From NCBI RefSeq assembly GCF_047495875.1, contig NC_092462.1, positions 31,220,023 to 31,284,022 of the forward strand: a stretch of 64,000 bases of DNA. Reading direction: 5' to 3'. The notes below the pieces were generated by a model. The model searched no databases, was not told the DNA's origin, and was given only the letters and a program-made list of their open reading frames with translations. The stretch is from Pithys albifrons albifrons. Its lineage: Eukaryota; Chordata; Aves; Passeriformes; Thamnophilidae. The position numbers were made by a program, and so were the translations under genes. Shown here in pieces: positions 31,001 through 42,975 of this stretch; within the stretch, counting starts at the first letter, position 1; every line of letters begins with the position of its first letter.

Positions 31001-31383
31001 CAATTATTTATTATTATTATGTTATGTTTAAGAGTTACAGCATCACCTATGAATCTATGAATTCATGTTAATGTACATGCTTTGCTGCTCCTGAAGTCAG
31101 CCAGATTCAGCAAAACTGAATTAAGTAAAACCATAGAGAGCTGGAAAGTCAAGAACTACTGATGCAAGTCCATCAGTGAGGTGGTTATAGTAAACTTCTA
31201 CATACGTGTGTGCATTGAATTTTATGAGCTAGATGAGAGCCAAAATTTATCTATCTAATGAATGAACATTAAGTAAATGCTTACTATTCAAAAGAGAAAG
31301 ATATGAAAATAATCAAATAAGTAAACTCATACCCAAGCTATGCTGAGGCCCAGCAAAACACAGAGGATCCTCATAGGTATCAT
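25090..31383 (-). CDS. FGA: FGA, fibrinogen alpha chain, long alpha-E form (6 exons, 758 aa)
   Basis: Secreted alpha chain; thrombin releases fibrinopeptide A and exposes knob A. Exons in transcript order: 31333-31383, 30019-30147, 28579-28762, 28149-28294, 26161-27217 and 25090-25799, phases consistent. Residues 1-17 are the signal peptide ([17 protein letters not shown]). Fibrinopeptide A is 18-33 ([16 protein letters not shown]) with the Phe at P9 preserved, then knob GPRI at 34-37. CPSGCR in exon 3 and CKGTC in exon 5 are the disulfide rings around the coiled coil. Exon 5 codes the alpha-C region with RGD motifs at 273-275 and 284-286, a CIKTTTKK...GSDC cysteine pair, an acidic EEEEDD run and STFETKS. 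Exon 6 (from about residue 523, [16 protein letters not shown]) codes the alpha-E fibrinogen C domain, ending MKIRPIETL. The mammalian tandem repeats of the connector are absent. ATG choice rests on the signal peptide; a second ATG three codons on is possible. Confidence 0.96.
26150..27217 (-). CDS. FGA: FGA exon 5 with read-through end of the short alpha chain (525 aa form)
   Basis: If intron 5 is not removed, the frame runs past the donor (GT at 26159-26160) into GGT AGT TAT TGA. The chain then ends ...TGKGSY at 26150, giving 525 aa instead of 758. This is the equivalent of the abundant mammalian alpha chain, which also terminates just past exon 5. Exons 1-4 are shared. A poly(A) site within intron 5 would be expected (25800-26149), but no perfect AATAAA was confirmed there. 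Relative abundance of the two forms cannot be read from DNA. Confidence 0.8.
   Translation of the reverse strand: MDIDIKIRACKGTCARSFDYQVDKESYDNIQKQLTQANSINVNPELQTIPLSTLKMRPLKDFNVPDHFKHKPLPEMQALNIINDIKQMQVILERPETHTNPSRGDSPHHLSEARGDGSPYTSKLVTPTHGRGTLSLEDKTSSAVHRCIKTTTKKIVSGPDGPREEVVEKTVSSDGSDCYLHRPGNAGGEGTTYHFSGADGAHSLEKVFPELESFFTPDSASTASKHVSGSSSFTTSRHTAGTGSTRHSGTYGEKDKFADLGEEEEDDFRGLHLQPSGFPSGSASHSKTVVTSASSSFNKGGSTFETKSVKTREVTEQLGGVAHDQSAEDTPDFQARSFRSPGGKRRTANTGKGSY
29186..29560 (-). mobile_element. CR1 LINE 3' fragment in FGA intron 2
   Basis: The plus strand shows the CR1 3' end in reverse: CAGAATATGATGAGTTGGAA, then ACCACTTCCTGGGGAGTCTG, then CCACCCTCTGGGTGAAGAAC, ending TCTCCTCTTCTCCAGTC. 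It lies between FGA exons 2 (30019-30147) and 3 (28579-28762). It has the same architecture as the 9893-10254 copy but looks better preserved. Confidence 0.9.
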
Positions 31384-31560
31384 CTTCAGGAGAAGAGCAA
31401 GAACTCTGACTGAAAGGATGCTCTTCACCAGTCTTTTGGTGCAATTTAAACCTGAATGTGAAGCTGAGATTAATCATTATGCTGCCTTATGTTTGTAGAA
31501 AAACATGCCAAATACCCCTCTCCCCCTTCAGTGATTACTTAAGGCCTCTTGCACAAGTTT
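31384..31560 (-). promoter_or_regulatory. FGA promoter with HNF1-like, TATA-like and C/EBP-like sites
   Basis: On the minus strand, TTTAAAT (31444-31450) is a TATA-like box, placing the start near 31418. Upstream, CATAATGATTAATC (31468-31481) fits the HNF1 consensus at about 10 of 12 positions and would lie near -50 to -63. TTGCACAA (31549-31556) is a near-palindromic C/EBP-like word near -131 to -138. The human FGA promoter has an HNF1 site around -50 and a C/EBP site around -135 (from memory), so spacing agrees. Function of these exact sites is inferred. Confidence 0.6.
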
Positions 31561-34500
31561 CCAATGTTATTTGCTCCAGGTAAGTTTGTACAACACCAAA
31601 ATGCAGGCACCACCATGAGTTCCAGGAAAAAAAATCTATCTGAAGCTGTTTCTCGTAACTGGATGTTCAACTAAGATGTATGCAGGACCTAGTGGGACCC
31701 AGCAATGCTCATTTGCTGGAAGACACACAATCTGTGTGAGGGGCATTTAGCTGCATAAACAAAGAGCTGATATTTGAAAACAAAAGTAATTGCCTTGCCC
31801 TTCCTATGTGACTGTGTTCCACTGCTGTGAAATACACTGGGTGTTCCAAAGCAAGTGCTAGTCTAAGAAAAGTTAATATAGTTTATCTGTGACTATGTGG
31901 TCATCAAACAAAATTAATTCCTGTGGAGTGAAGAGCCCAATTTACATCAGTCTTGGTGGTATTTGTGTAATACATGATGTGTTTAACATTATGCTATTTC
32001 TAACACCAGCAGTACATTTTTTATCAAGTAGGATTTGTTTAAAATATATATTTATGAAAAGCACAGCATAGTGGTACTTGAAAATGTCCCAGAAGAGATT
32101 TTAAGCATAATTAAATCTTCCTAAGGAATCATGTCTCCCTAACTGGTCATATAATGGGTGTAGTCTGTGTGTAGCAACTTAGGATAATGTCCTGCTTCCA
32201 TGAGCTCTATAACAAGCCTTATTATTACAGAGGAGGGTCATGCATGGCTGTCAGACTCGTGAGAGATGCTGCCTATCTCAAAAGTGGTCACCGCAGTGAG
32301 CAAGAATGAGCAAAAAAACCTTTGCTAGAATAAATGTGGGTGTAGTCAGTTGAAAAACCAAGACTGCATGACACTCACAAAACTCTCATCATCTACAAGA
32401 TACAACATCTCTTCACATTCTGCTTTAGAGAGACACATTTAAGCTTAACACCAACATTGTAAAACATGTTAAATCCAAAATAGCTGATTTTAGCTTTGGA
32501 TCCATTCCATCAGGCTCTCAGGTTTTCTCTTATCCTCCTTTCCTCTGCTTCTTCTCGGTTTTTGCCTTCACGAGTCTTGAGCCCATTCCACATGAAGCTT
32601 ACTGCAGTTGAAGTGGATCCTTTGTTTCCTCTCATTTCTGGCCTTGTATTTCATGCTTTTCTTTTCTAGGAAAACACTCTTAAACCTAACTTAAGTTATA
32701 CCAATATCACTAATAGCAAGTCATATCCTGAGCAAAAGAACTCAGTAAGATGGCACCACATTGATTAACCCCTACAACACCAGGATGTAGTTCCGCACGA
32801 CAAAGGGTTGCCATTCTATTTAAGGCTTAATCTTATCTGTGTGCATTCTGAACAAGATGTTTTGCTATTTCCATTTCCTGCAACTAGCTTTATAGAGTCT
32901 TCTATTGAATCACATGCAACAAAACCTCTTCTGATTTCAGCAACAAAAAAGCCAAACTAACTTCAGCAACAAATATCCAAACAGATCACATTTGCTCAGT
33001 TTGAAGGTCACCCAGCCATGGTCGTATTGTTGGTTGATAAATTCACATAAGGTATCTCCAGAACTCAAAGCAGATAATCAATATACAAATACACCAAAAT
33101 TCTGAGTTGCTAACTTCAGCAGGGACAAGACTGCTGATGCATCCCCCCCCCCAAGTCCTACACAGTTTTGTTCTCTCTGTTACAGCAGTTCTGTGAAAGG
33201 GCTATAGAAAACTCAGAGGACAATTCAATGCTTAAAGGAGGGAATGAACACAATAAGAGGAAGTCTTGCAAGTTTGGGATTAATTATTTGACAGAACAGG
33301 GTAAAATGGGCTTCATCAAATATACATTGAGGTCCATGAAGAATCTCCCACTCAAACTCAGAAAAACTCTCTATGATAGATACAAAAGTCTGGTAAAAGA
33401 TCACAAACTTGAGATCTTCCTGCTCAGGAACACAAGAATTGTAGATGCATCCTCCATAGGTTCTCCTTGTCCATAAATGCATGGACTGTGCTTTACTGCA
33501 GGATTGCATATGATGTTTCTTCCACTGAACCCCTTCTTCCTCACACTGAGTATGGATGGTGCTACACAGGCAAGCAGCTGCCCAGAGATGTACACTCTTT
33601 TTATTGTATGATGATGCTCTGCAGACTGCTTAAAGCTGCAAAGTTTTCCTATGGCGCTTTATAAACATTCATTCCCTGGCCATGATTTTCCCCTTTTCAC
33701 AGTTGCATAAACCAAGTGAGGAGATTAAGTAAAAAAGTAATTATTAATTTTTGGGATCCATTTTGATAGTCTGAATCTTCAGAGAACACCATATGAGCAG
33801 ATCCCATTGATGGCAGCTGCATGTTGTGCCTGCACCGTGGCTCGGGGGAACACTCAGCAGCCAGCTCTGAGACACTTGAGTGTCTTGCTTCTGGTCCCAC
33901 AGGAACAAGGTGATCAGGGAAGAAATAGCAACTAATTCTTCAGGGTATCAGCTGTAAGTAAGAGACCATTGTGTCTCACCTGGTCTTGCTAACTATAGGT
34001 GTTACAACCTATGCAACAACTAAAGCATCCTTCATAATTCAGATGTGATGTAACATATCACTTCGGTTCTAACTTTCCCAGTCTGTAGAAGCTTGATTTT
34101 TTTATCATCAATAATACATGAACATTTTTTTGTAATTTAATAGTCCTTAAAAGGCAAGAATAGTAAGAGCACATAAAGCAAAAGAATTTCTTCCTTTTCA
34201 ACCATGCTGAAAGAGGATTTGACAATTTGCTATGTGGTGTCCCAGGCACCAGCCACCGGTGTAATAGAGGACATGGCAAGTAGCATGTTCCAGGCCTCCT
34301 CTGACCCTGATGGAAGGTACAGCTCTGGTGACACTCAAACACAGTAAACTTAACTCTGGTCCAAGTAAAACTCGGCCACCAAGGCTAGAGGGACTGGAAA
34401 AAGCTGATAACTGGTCATAAACATTAGGTAACCTAAGAGGGTTTTCCTGCTTGCTGTGAAGGGAACTGCTGGGGGAAGCTGGGGTGAAGGAGGAGCTTCT

Positions 34501-37434
34501 CAAGCCTTCCAGTTGAGGGCTGAATCTGTGCCTGACCTTCAGCCTGTACCTCTGCTTTCATGTTGCAATCATACAGTAATTTCTCCCAGTGTTTGTTTGA
34601 AAGGCTGGAGGCCAAGACCTAGATAAACTTTGGGTTTAACTTTAATTCATGATCAAAGGACAGAAGTGCAGTTCACTACTTCATCTGCTGTGCGCTTGGC
34701 TGAATGCCACAGTAATAATCGGGAAGTCTGGGATTTTGCTGTTTAGTGTGTCCTAGATGTGAACCCCACCTTGTTTGCCCAGCACTGCCTTTGTCTCCTG
34801 CCCTATCACCAGTCCCCACCACCAGTTTCCAAGGGGTGCCTTCTGCTCCTCTTACCTGCCCATTCATGTCCCTCCTCTGGTTGCTTTGTCTTAGCCTCCA
34901 TTCTCCTCCAGACTCAGCTCTCATCTTCACTATCTCTTCACATGCTTCTCAGACTACCTAACCTCTCCTGAAGTTGTTACTAGTTGGTCCTAGCACCTGG
35001 TCCCACATTTTCCCCATGCAATATTCCAGGCCTAGGAACCCAGAAAGTCCAGTCCATGCACTTTATTCAACTCTTTCTTCTTCTTTCCCTTCATTATCCA
35101 CAGTTTTTTTCCTCTTTGGAGTGATATTCCTCTGTTTTGTGCTACAGTGATCTTTGGAAGAGTCACTGCAAGCACAAGGTGTGAAAGAATGGCCACCAAA
35201 GCCTATAATAAACTTCTATAAACTATAAGGGACAGACTTTTCTAAATACAGGCAACTTTTACTATAGGTTATGATCTGAGGGTTATGCACGATAAAGACT
35301 AATTTAGAAAAGAGAAATACAAGGTCTCACTACACAAACTAGGTGCATTAAGTTCAATTGCAATGTATTTGGTTGCAAAAAAAAATACAAAGAGTATTAT
35401 ATCCTTTTTAAGAGTTGAAAGAAATAGGTCTTTTCAGGCCTCTTTTTGATAGATAGAGGGTTGGATGCAGTAGAAAGGAGCTTCCAAACACACTAGTCTT
35501 GCCAGATTTGTTTCAGGACCCAGAGAATATAACTGTGGGCTGGGAACTGTCTGACTCACTGATGAATTCTAGCATAGGGCTTCTTTGAAAGATGAGGCTT
35601 CTTGGGTGCACTAACTCTGACTCTCCTGAGCACTGGAGCAAATGCAACTCTCCAGAGGTTAAAATGATCTGTGAAAAGTTAAGACACCACTCAACAAGAC
35701 AAATGGAAGAATAAGCCACTCCTAGTTATGTTGAGCAACCCATAAAATGCCAGCTCACACCAATGGAATGTGTGTATTTATTTGTCATCAAATAAATCAT
35801 TGTAGCCAAAAGCTGAACTTGGAGAGGCAAATCACAGTTCAGACCTAGCATAGTGTGGATACAGAAGTCAAAGTGACAGAGGGGAAAGGACTATTTTTAA
35901 AATCCGTGTTGCAAATATGCAGATAATATCAACCTTAAAGTCATGTCATAGGTGGCATAAGTTGAAAACACAAAGTGGAAGGGACTTGGCCAATGCCACT
36001 CAAGTTTTTGCAGAACCAGGATCAGACTGGTCTTGTCAAGCCTTCCCTCGCATCCTTCTCTCCAGCTTCTCTGCACATACTGCTTCAGCTATGAGAAGCC
36101 ATGGGAAAGACCTTACAGCACAAAATATTCAGGAAAACTGCTTTGCTTGGTGAGGAATTGGCTGTCAAGGCTGGTGGTGAGCTGTGCAGCATGGCTGGTT
36201 GCATGGGTGCAACAGAGCTGTGCAAATACACCAGTTCAGTGGTGTGGAGGGGTCATCCCTCATCTCAAACAGTTGTTAACCCCATCTTACCCTATGCTAG
36301 TGACAGCTTCTCACCTACTCCTCAGAAACCTGCCTTCCTCTTAGATTTCGGCCCAAGTACTTCTAAACATCAGTAAAAATGAGAGGCAGTCAGCACTTCA
36401 TCATTCTATGGAGACTCAGATCCAGGGAAGAGACTCTGCAGCAGCCTCATCAAAGACCTTTGCACCAAAATTGGAAAATTGTTGAGGCATCATAAACTGA
36501 CTTTAAGATCTGTCTTATCTGGTGTAAGGCCTCCATGTCTCTAAAGGAAAGCATTTGAATGTGTTATTCAGAAATACCAGGCAAATTTCTGGTATTTCAT
36601 AAGTAGTTAAAAATTGATCTTTATACACTTCCTATTTCACTTCTTAACACATGAACTTGAGATATAGTTTCTAGCTCTGAGTGCATTTTTTTGTTGAGCT
36701 ATTTATCTACAAACCCAATTTGATTTGCTAATGCACCCCTTAAATGTGTTCATCAGATTTTGAACAAGTACATTCAGACAGCATTGCAAACTTTTTGCAG
36801 TCTTGATCTGTGCTGTTGCTTATGTGGATTACATGGGAAACCATTTTCAGATCCAGAAAAAGAAAATGCAAGTAAAACACAATTAATTTCTGCTGCAAAT
36901 GTTAACATTTTTGGTTGGATAATGGCATTAGATTAATTTTTAAATATTTATGAAAAAAGTGGGGCCTGTGGGAATAATAGCTTTACACTGTACTACTATG
37001 TGCCATATAGCAAACGAAACTGACTCTGATTAAAATTTGAGAAACTTGTTAATATGTATGCTCTGGAGTAAAATACCTGTACTTGGACATTGTACTTCCT
37101 AACACATCCTGATTAAACATTACTTTGTGGCAAGCTCAGTTAAGTGATCTTCAGCAGTAAACTGGCCACTTTCAAATTGCCATCTACTTTGATCTATGTC
37201 ACAATTTTATTAGAAAACATGAAAGGTTTTGGAAACAACCACATTTTATGGAGAAATAGCTCCAACATGTGTCTCTAATCAAAGAGCAGAAACTATTGGT
37301 GTGCAATTCAGGAATAGCTGAATGAAGTAGGTTTGGTCAGAGTAACCTTTCAACTATCGAAAGTTTTCTTTGTTTTGTTTGGGCAACTGTAAAGCACAGA
37401 TAACATGTTCAGATGTTTTTGATATAATCAAAAA
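31561..37434. other. FGA-FGG intergenic region, no gene recognised
   Basis: About 5.9 kb between two genes transcribed in the same direction. Open frames on both strands are short and do not resemble known families. A run of ten C occurs at 33143-33152. The stretch 34745-34975 is unusually pyrimidine- and CCT-rich and gives overlapping plus-strand frames of about 70 codons, judged fortuitous. No CR1 copy was recognised. Confidence 0.55.
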
Positions 37435-37440
37435 TTTATT
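37435..37440 (-). promoter_or_regulatory. Candidate FGG poly(A) signal AATAAA
   Basis: TTTATT on the plus strand gives AATAAA on the minus strand, 187 bp past the FGG stop codon (37627-37629). Confidence 0.6.
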
Positions 37441-37626
37441 TAGAATGTGTACAGAAAAAAATAACCATCTACAGAGGTAAGCACTGCTCAGGGAAGAGGT
37501 TTGGGCATCTTACAGTCAATGGTGTTTTACAGTCAAAAGTGAACTCTGTAATGTTAGGTAAATTCAGTGTCTAAGAGAGAAAAGACTTGTTTTCCCTGTT
37601 CAGACTGGCCTTTGTGAAATTGTCCT

Positions 37627-40600
37627 TTATGTGTCTCCAACCTACAACAAAAAAAAAAGTATTTTAATGTTTTTCTAAAGAAAGAAGTACATAAGTGTAT
37701 GATGACATGTTAATAATGTTCATACATTGTTATACTAGTTGGAAATTAAAAATGTATCATTTAAAAAACATAAAGCAAAGGATTGTTTCTAATCATGAGA
37801 CTATCCATTTATCTATCTGTTAAAATAAACAGTAATGTAGAAGGCGTACTAAACTCAAAGTACAAGTATTTCTGTGACAAAATGGTAAACAAAGCCAAAG
37901 TCAGTAAGATGCAGTAGGCTTAACATTTCAGCTGTCCATGCTCAGTGTTTGAAATTATTCTACATTCTGTTATCATTTTAAGTATCTCCTCAGCCCTGTG
38001 GTCAAACCTGTTTGGTGCCGAGATTGTGCTGCTGTCCATCTACTGACAGTCTGTTGAATGGGATGATTTTCATTGCAGATTTCTTCATAGAGTACCACCT
38101 GTCACGCCAGGTTGCCCAGATAATGCCATTGTCATATCCAGATGGACCAGCATCTTGTGATGTGTACACACCACCTAAAAAACATCAGTTGGAGTAAAAC
38201 AGGTAGCTGCTTTCTAAAACAGTTAATGTGCCCATACATTTTTCTAGTACAAACACTTCCATGGCATCTCTGGCCATACTAACAGGCCCTGTTCACTGCC
38301 TTTATCCCCCTAGTTTGCTTCTCTCAGGACTGATTCTCCCACTTTGGGATGGAGAGCAGCCATACGTTCCTACTGCTGGTGTTAACAGTTGCTGCAAAGA
38401 ATGGGCTATGCCAGCTCTGGAAAATCCAGATGGCAAAATGTACTTAATGAAAGAGATTCATTTTTCTTTCACCAAAATGTGGTGTCTTGGATTCTAAGTA
38501 TTTAGAAGACACTTTACCTGGATAATATTTGCCATTGAGGTGGCCAGCATGACATCTATTCATCCACCATCCAGATCCATCTTGCTCAGCACAGTTGCCA
38601 TCATAGTTATCATTGTCATTATCATAGGTACTGAACCGCATGCCATTATGAAACGTGAAGGATTTATCACTTGGGTCATCTCCAAAATTATAGCCATCAA
38701 AAGCATCCCCGGCTTCACCACCAAGAAAGTAGGCATAAGTCAGTCGATACTTGTCTTCTTCACTTCCCACTTTGAATACAGCATAGTCAGCAGTGCTGTA
38801 GACAAAGAAGAATGGTAAATATGAGCATGCTACATTCCCAGTACAGGCACAAATGAAAAATGCATGCATAGGTGTTAGAACTGCAGAAAAGACATTTATT
38901 GTATCCTAGTATTTTAAAAGGAATTGCTTTTACGTGTTTGTGGGCCTCAGCTCAATGACATACATCCAACTAACTTTTGTGCTCCAGTATCAGACATGTT
39001 TTCTGACTATTAGTATTCACTGATGTATGAAACATCTACATTATAAAAACACACACACACAAACATATATCTCTCTATATCTAATCTACATCTACATCTA
39101 CATCTATATCTATATCTATAAATATACACCTATATCATCTCTATCTCTATCTCTATCTCTATCTCTATCTCTATCTCTATCTCTCAGGTTCACAATGCTG
39201 AGGCTTACTTAGGTCATGAGAAAGTTCTTGGTGGAAGGAGCGGGTGTCTCAAAAACCAGCAAGGACAGTAAGTCCTCCTGGAGAAAGGAATACACAGAAT
39301 AGAAAATAAAAGAATAGAATAGAACAGATCAGTTGGAGGGGACCTATAACTATCATGTAGTCCATAAAATACATGACTTGAAGGGAAGAAACACATTTGT
39401 TCTGCCTTATAAACAAGTGCTGACAGCATGTGGCCTTCAGACATGCTGTGCCTGGCAACAAGTCCCACACAGTGACTGATGTCACAGCTCTACGTTTGGA
39501 AGCCAAAGCAGTGTCCTATGCATGTTAGCAGGTCTACGGGCTCATAATTTTTTCAGAGCTGTACAAACTGATGCAGCCGAGGCAGAATTAGGTTTCAAGC
39601 TGCCATTTTCAGCAGCATCATGAGCAAATACCCTTTTTTGCCGCTCCAGTCCTCCAGTTCTATTCGTAAGGTGTATGGAAGAGTAGACTGTGTAGTTATT
39701 AAATGGATCTTCTCATTGCCCAGCCAGAACTCAGTTGTGTCATCTGGAGACAGATGTCCAAATCCTTCCTTGTACTGAACCCAATTTTTGTTGAAGTCCT
39801 CACTCCCATCCAGTCTCTGAAGAACAAAAAACCACCAAAACCAGAAATAAAAACCTCAGTCAAAAAGATACGTATCTTATGTAGGTAAATAAAAACTGTG
39901 CCAATGCAATAAGCCTGCTGATAGTAATAATACATAAGAGACATACCCTCTGTAGTACTGTCCAGCCATTGCCATATGAGTCAATCTCACAGTAGACTAG
40001 GAATGACTGCTTGGCTCTTTGAGGCTTGATAAAGTAAAGACCACTTATCCTGGCACCTTTATTTGCAATGTCTTGGCAATCTGAAGTAAAGATATTCAAA
40101 GGATCATGATTACAATTCTGTCCTCACATATATTTTATATTCTAACTTTGTTAGTCAAGAAATACAATTAATCTAAATGCCATTGTTGTGAAGTTCATTA
40201 TTTAGTCCACATGCTTTATTATCACTGACTTAAAAAGTCCTACTGAGGGTCATAGGACTTGTGTAAGATGAAGATGAATTTGGTCTCACACAGAGTTTAA
40301 GCATTAATTCTTATAGCAACAAAAAAGACATGAGCTAATGGAATAATTAATTTTCTTTTTCCATGTGATTCAGTAGAATTGTGATAATGAGTTACCTTCT
40401 ATTTGTCCATGGAAACTCTAATTATGTTTAGCATACATTTTGGTATAATTACATTTTGGCCAAAAAGGCCAAGCAAGAACTGTGTCCCATCTGAGTGTCT
40501 TGTTTGCAGAGCATCTACCTATCTGCCTGCCACTGACATTTACCCAAGCACCAGCTTTATAACTTGCAATCTTAGATATCTTTGCAGAAATCTATGGCCC

Positions 40601-42794
40601 ATAAGATTTGAAGTAATTAATTGCTGTGATGTCAACCGGTGACACTTGTAACTGAATTAACGCTCTACCACATGTGAAACATTTTGCATACCTCTTCCAG
40701 TTGTTTCCTGTATTTCAGCCTTGTCTCTGCATGGCTCCTGACACTGTAACTCAAGCTGGGCAATCTTCTCTTTCAGCTGTGTGATCCTGTTGCTGTTCAA
40801 TATATGTGTATCTGTCAACTGTCTGTACAGAGAGACATAAAAACAAGTTGTTGTCTCCACTGTTTCTGAATATGTAATACACATTGCCATGTACACATGC
40901 CTCATCTATCTATCATGCTGCTACGTACACCCCTGTAAAAGGGGGTGCCTCTATTAGCACTGATATTTAAAGTTAAGAAAACTAGCCAAAATAGGAAAGC
41001 ACATGCTTAGCCTTACAGAAAACCTCATGAAAAACTTGACTCTAATCAGCAAAACTCTAACTAGTTATTAATGTATAAATATAACTCTATGGAAAGTTTT
41101 ACTTTGCTCTCCTGAAGCAAATGATAAACTATTCCTCTTTAATTATGGATGTATTTTTAAAACATAGGTTCTGTAAATAAACTACTGTAAGAGCCAGAAT
41201 GCCTAAATAATCTTTGACATAATGTTATAGAAGTGAAGATTTTTACACTCAGGTCATAAACATATCCTTAAGACTTAGAAACACTAATGATGCTCTCAAT
41301 TTTATTTTCAATGTAAATTTAGAAAAGACTACCATTGAGTTTAAAGTTACTTATTATTTACAACAATGTAACTGAACTGATTTTCATGGATATATGCAGC
41401 AAAATTGGTCAAAGTGAATGATTGTACAAACATTCCGTGTATCTGCATTACCTCACAAACTGATAACCTCCAAAGGTCATGAAAAAAAAAATTTAGGGGT
41501 GGCTGGCACAGCAAAAGAAACGTAAATAAAAATATTGCCAGGCTTCATGACATTCTTATCTTGCACTGCTTGCACAATTAACAGTTTATGCAGATGAGCA
41601 AAGATCCTCATGATCCTTCTGTGCCTTGCTAGGCAGCTACTAATGACAGTGTGGGCAAAATTATTCATGTGAGCACAAAAAAACTCTCTGAGAGAGCTTT
41701 GATGGCATTTGATAAAAGAACAGAAATAAAACAATTTTTATTGTCAATAACATAAAAAGTGGAAGATACCTACTGTATAGTACTTTCGTGAGACAATATA
41801 GTGTTTTCATATCTGATAATTTCTTCAATTATTTTCCTGGACTTTTTAGTAAAGTCATCAATTGAATCTGTAAAACAGACAAAGGTACAAGATATTTGCA
41901 ACTACGCAAATTAAAAAAAAAAGAAAATTACATAAATTATATTTTTCAGTTGTGTAGTTATTTTTATATTCTCACTTGGTAATGTCTGCTTCTCTGAAGG
42001 ATAGAGGCCTTGGATGTGTTGAATCAGATGTTCGGCTGTTACTGTGGAATTAGAAATTTGCTGCAAAATTCTCTCCATTTCCTGTAGATCATTATCTATA
42101 GTGAGATGGTATTTATTCAAGAAATCTGCAATGCCGCAGGTTGTTGGGCAGAAACTACCCTAAAGAGGAAAGAATATAGTTGGCGATGTTTCAGGTGCAC
42201 AGAAAGGATAGGAGAATATTTGGGCAGAGGAACTTTCAGACAGTGCTGACACAAACAATTGTGGATAAAAAAGAGCAGGCATTTGCCTCTTTGCTCTATT
42301 TGAATTTACACAGGCAGTTTGCATTCACACTATGTGTATCATAGCAAGGAAACAGTGCATGCTGCTACTTGTAACATCTTCTGAATATGTGTTTTCATCC
42401 ACAGTGCAGCTTCACGGACATTTTTACCAAGCATACACTGCTAGGAATAAATAACAGGTTTAAACACGACACACTTAGCAAGTATTGACAACAACGATGA
42501 GGAACAAGTGATAATGGTAGTTAATAATCAGCATAGGAAAGCATAAGTACACTCTTAAGATAAAAGAAAATTTTCCAGGTACTTACAAATCGATCATCCA
42601 ATATGCAGCAGTTTTCTCTGGTTGGAATGTACTGAAGAGAAGAAAGAAGACCATTTTCAGTGGATTCTCTCTGACAGTGCTTTCTGTGCTGATGAGTTTT
42701 CTAATGCTGTCTCTTGACTTACCGCCATGCTGGTGCAGAAGAGCAGGGAGAGGAGATACCCCAGAGGAGTCCAGCTGCATAACCTCAGCCCCAT
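37627..42794 (-). CDS. FGG: FGG, fibrinogen gamma chain (complete, 10 exons, 434 aa)
   Basis: Secreted gamma chain; carries hole a, the main cross-linking site and the platelet integrin tail. Exons: 42723-42794, 42587-42631, 41976-42159, 41774-41867, 40692-40822, 39947-40080, 39632-39816, 38518-38795, 38008-38174 and 37627-37641; exons 7 and 8 (185 and 278 nt) equal the human sizes from memory. Residues 1-24 are a signal peptide, then [15 protein letters not shown] and CQEPC rings flank the coiled coil; N-S-T at Asn76 matches the conserved glycosylation site. The C domain begins near residue 176 ([20 protein letters not shown]). Calcium loop [11 protein letters not shown] and hole residues in AEQDGSGWW and CHAGH are present. 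[16 protein letters not shown] matches the leukocyte integrin site. The tail reads [14 protein letters not shown], keeping the QQ and K used by factor XIIIa, with VGDT in place of human AGDV. Human gamma-A is 437 aa. Confidence 0.96.
39050..39186. repeat. Composite microsatellite in FGG intron 7
   Basis: A short (AC)n tract leads into CTACAT and CTATAT hexamers and then about eight perfect units of CTCTAT up to 39186. It is the longest simple repeat in the window and lies between FGG exons 7 and 8. Confidence 0.92.
39286..39480 (-). mobile_element. Probable CR1-like 3' fragment in FGG intron 7
   Basis: AGAATAGAATAGAA followed by CAGTTGGAGGGGACCTATAA and CATGTAGTCCA resembles the reverse complement of a CR1 3' end (TGGACTA...AGGTCC...CCAACT...ATTCTAT). 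The rest, to about 39480, is more diverged. Borders and family are tentative; an LTR of the same tail type is an alternative. Confidence 0.5.
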
Positions 42795-42975
42795 CCTGTC
42801 AGTCCCACCGGGTGCTGATGGCTGCTGGGTGCACTTGTGCAGGCAGCAGCCCAAAATGTTCCACTCTGCACTGGGCGGCAGCAGTTTAAGGCGGCAGGGC
42901 TGAACCTGGGGGCGGGCACTGGGAGGTGGTGGCAAGAGGTGGAGTAGCGTTTTCAGGTGGATTCCCAGAATTTGC
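42795..42975 (-). promoter_or_regulatory. FGG promoter with a perfect STAT palindrome
   Basis: TTCCCAGAA at 42962-42970 (TTCTGGGAA on the coding strand) matches both the STAT consensus TTCN3GAA and the type II IL-6 element CTGGGAA known in fibrinogen genes. It lies about 170 bp upstream of the FGG start codon. A weak TATA variant CTTAAAC lies near 42884-42890. The proximal region is unusually GC-rich for a liver-specific gene. IL-6 induction of fibrinogen via STAT3 is established; use of this site is inference. Confidence 0.55.

Noticed and set aside
33168..33660. Cluster of overlapping frames of about 65-100 codons on both strands between FGA and FGG
   Set aside because: Frames on opposite strands are of similar length and none shows a motif or splice continuation, which indicates chance.
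38003..38008. GTT TGA after FGG exon 9 as the true gamma chain terminus
   Set aside because: An acceptor at 37642-37643 followed by VGDT and a stop restores a human-like tail length, so this is taken only as the end of a retained-intron form.
39286..39480. Endogenous retrovirus LTR reading of the AGAATAGAATAGAA-tailed element
   Set aside because: No paired LTR, primer-binding site or gag/pol frame nearby; a CR1-like tail is the simpler reading, kept at moderate confidence.
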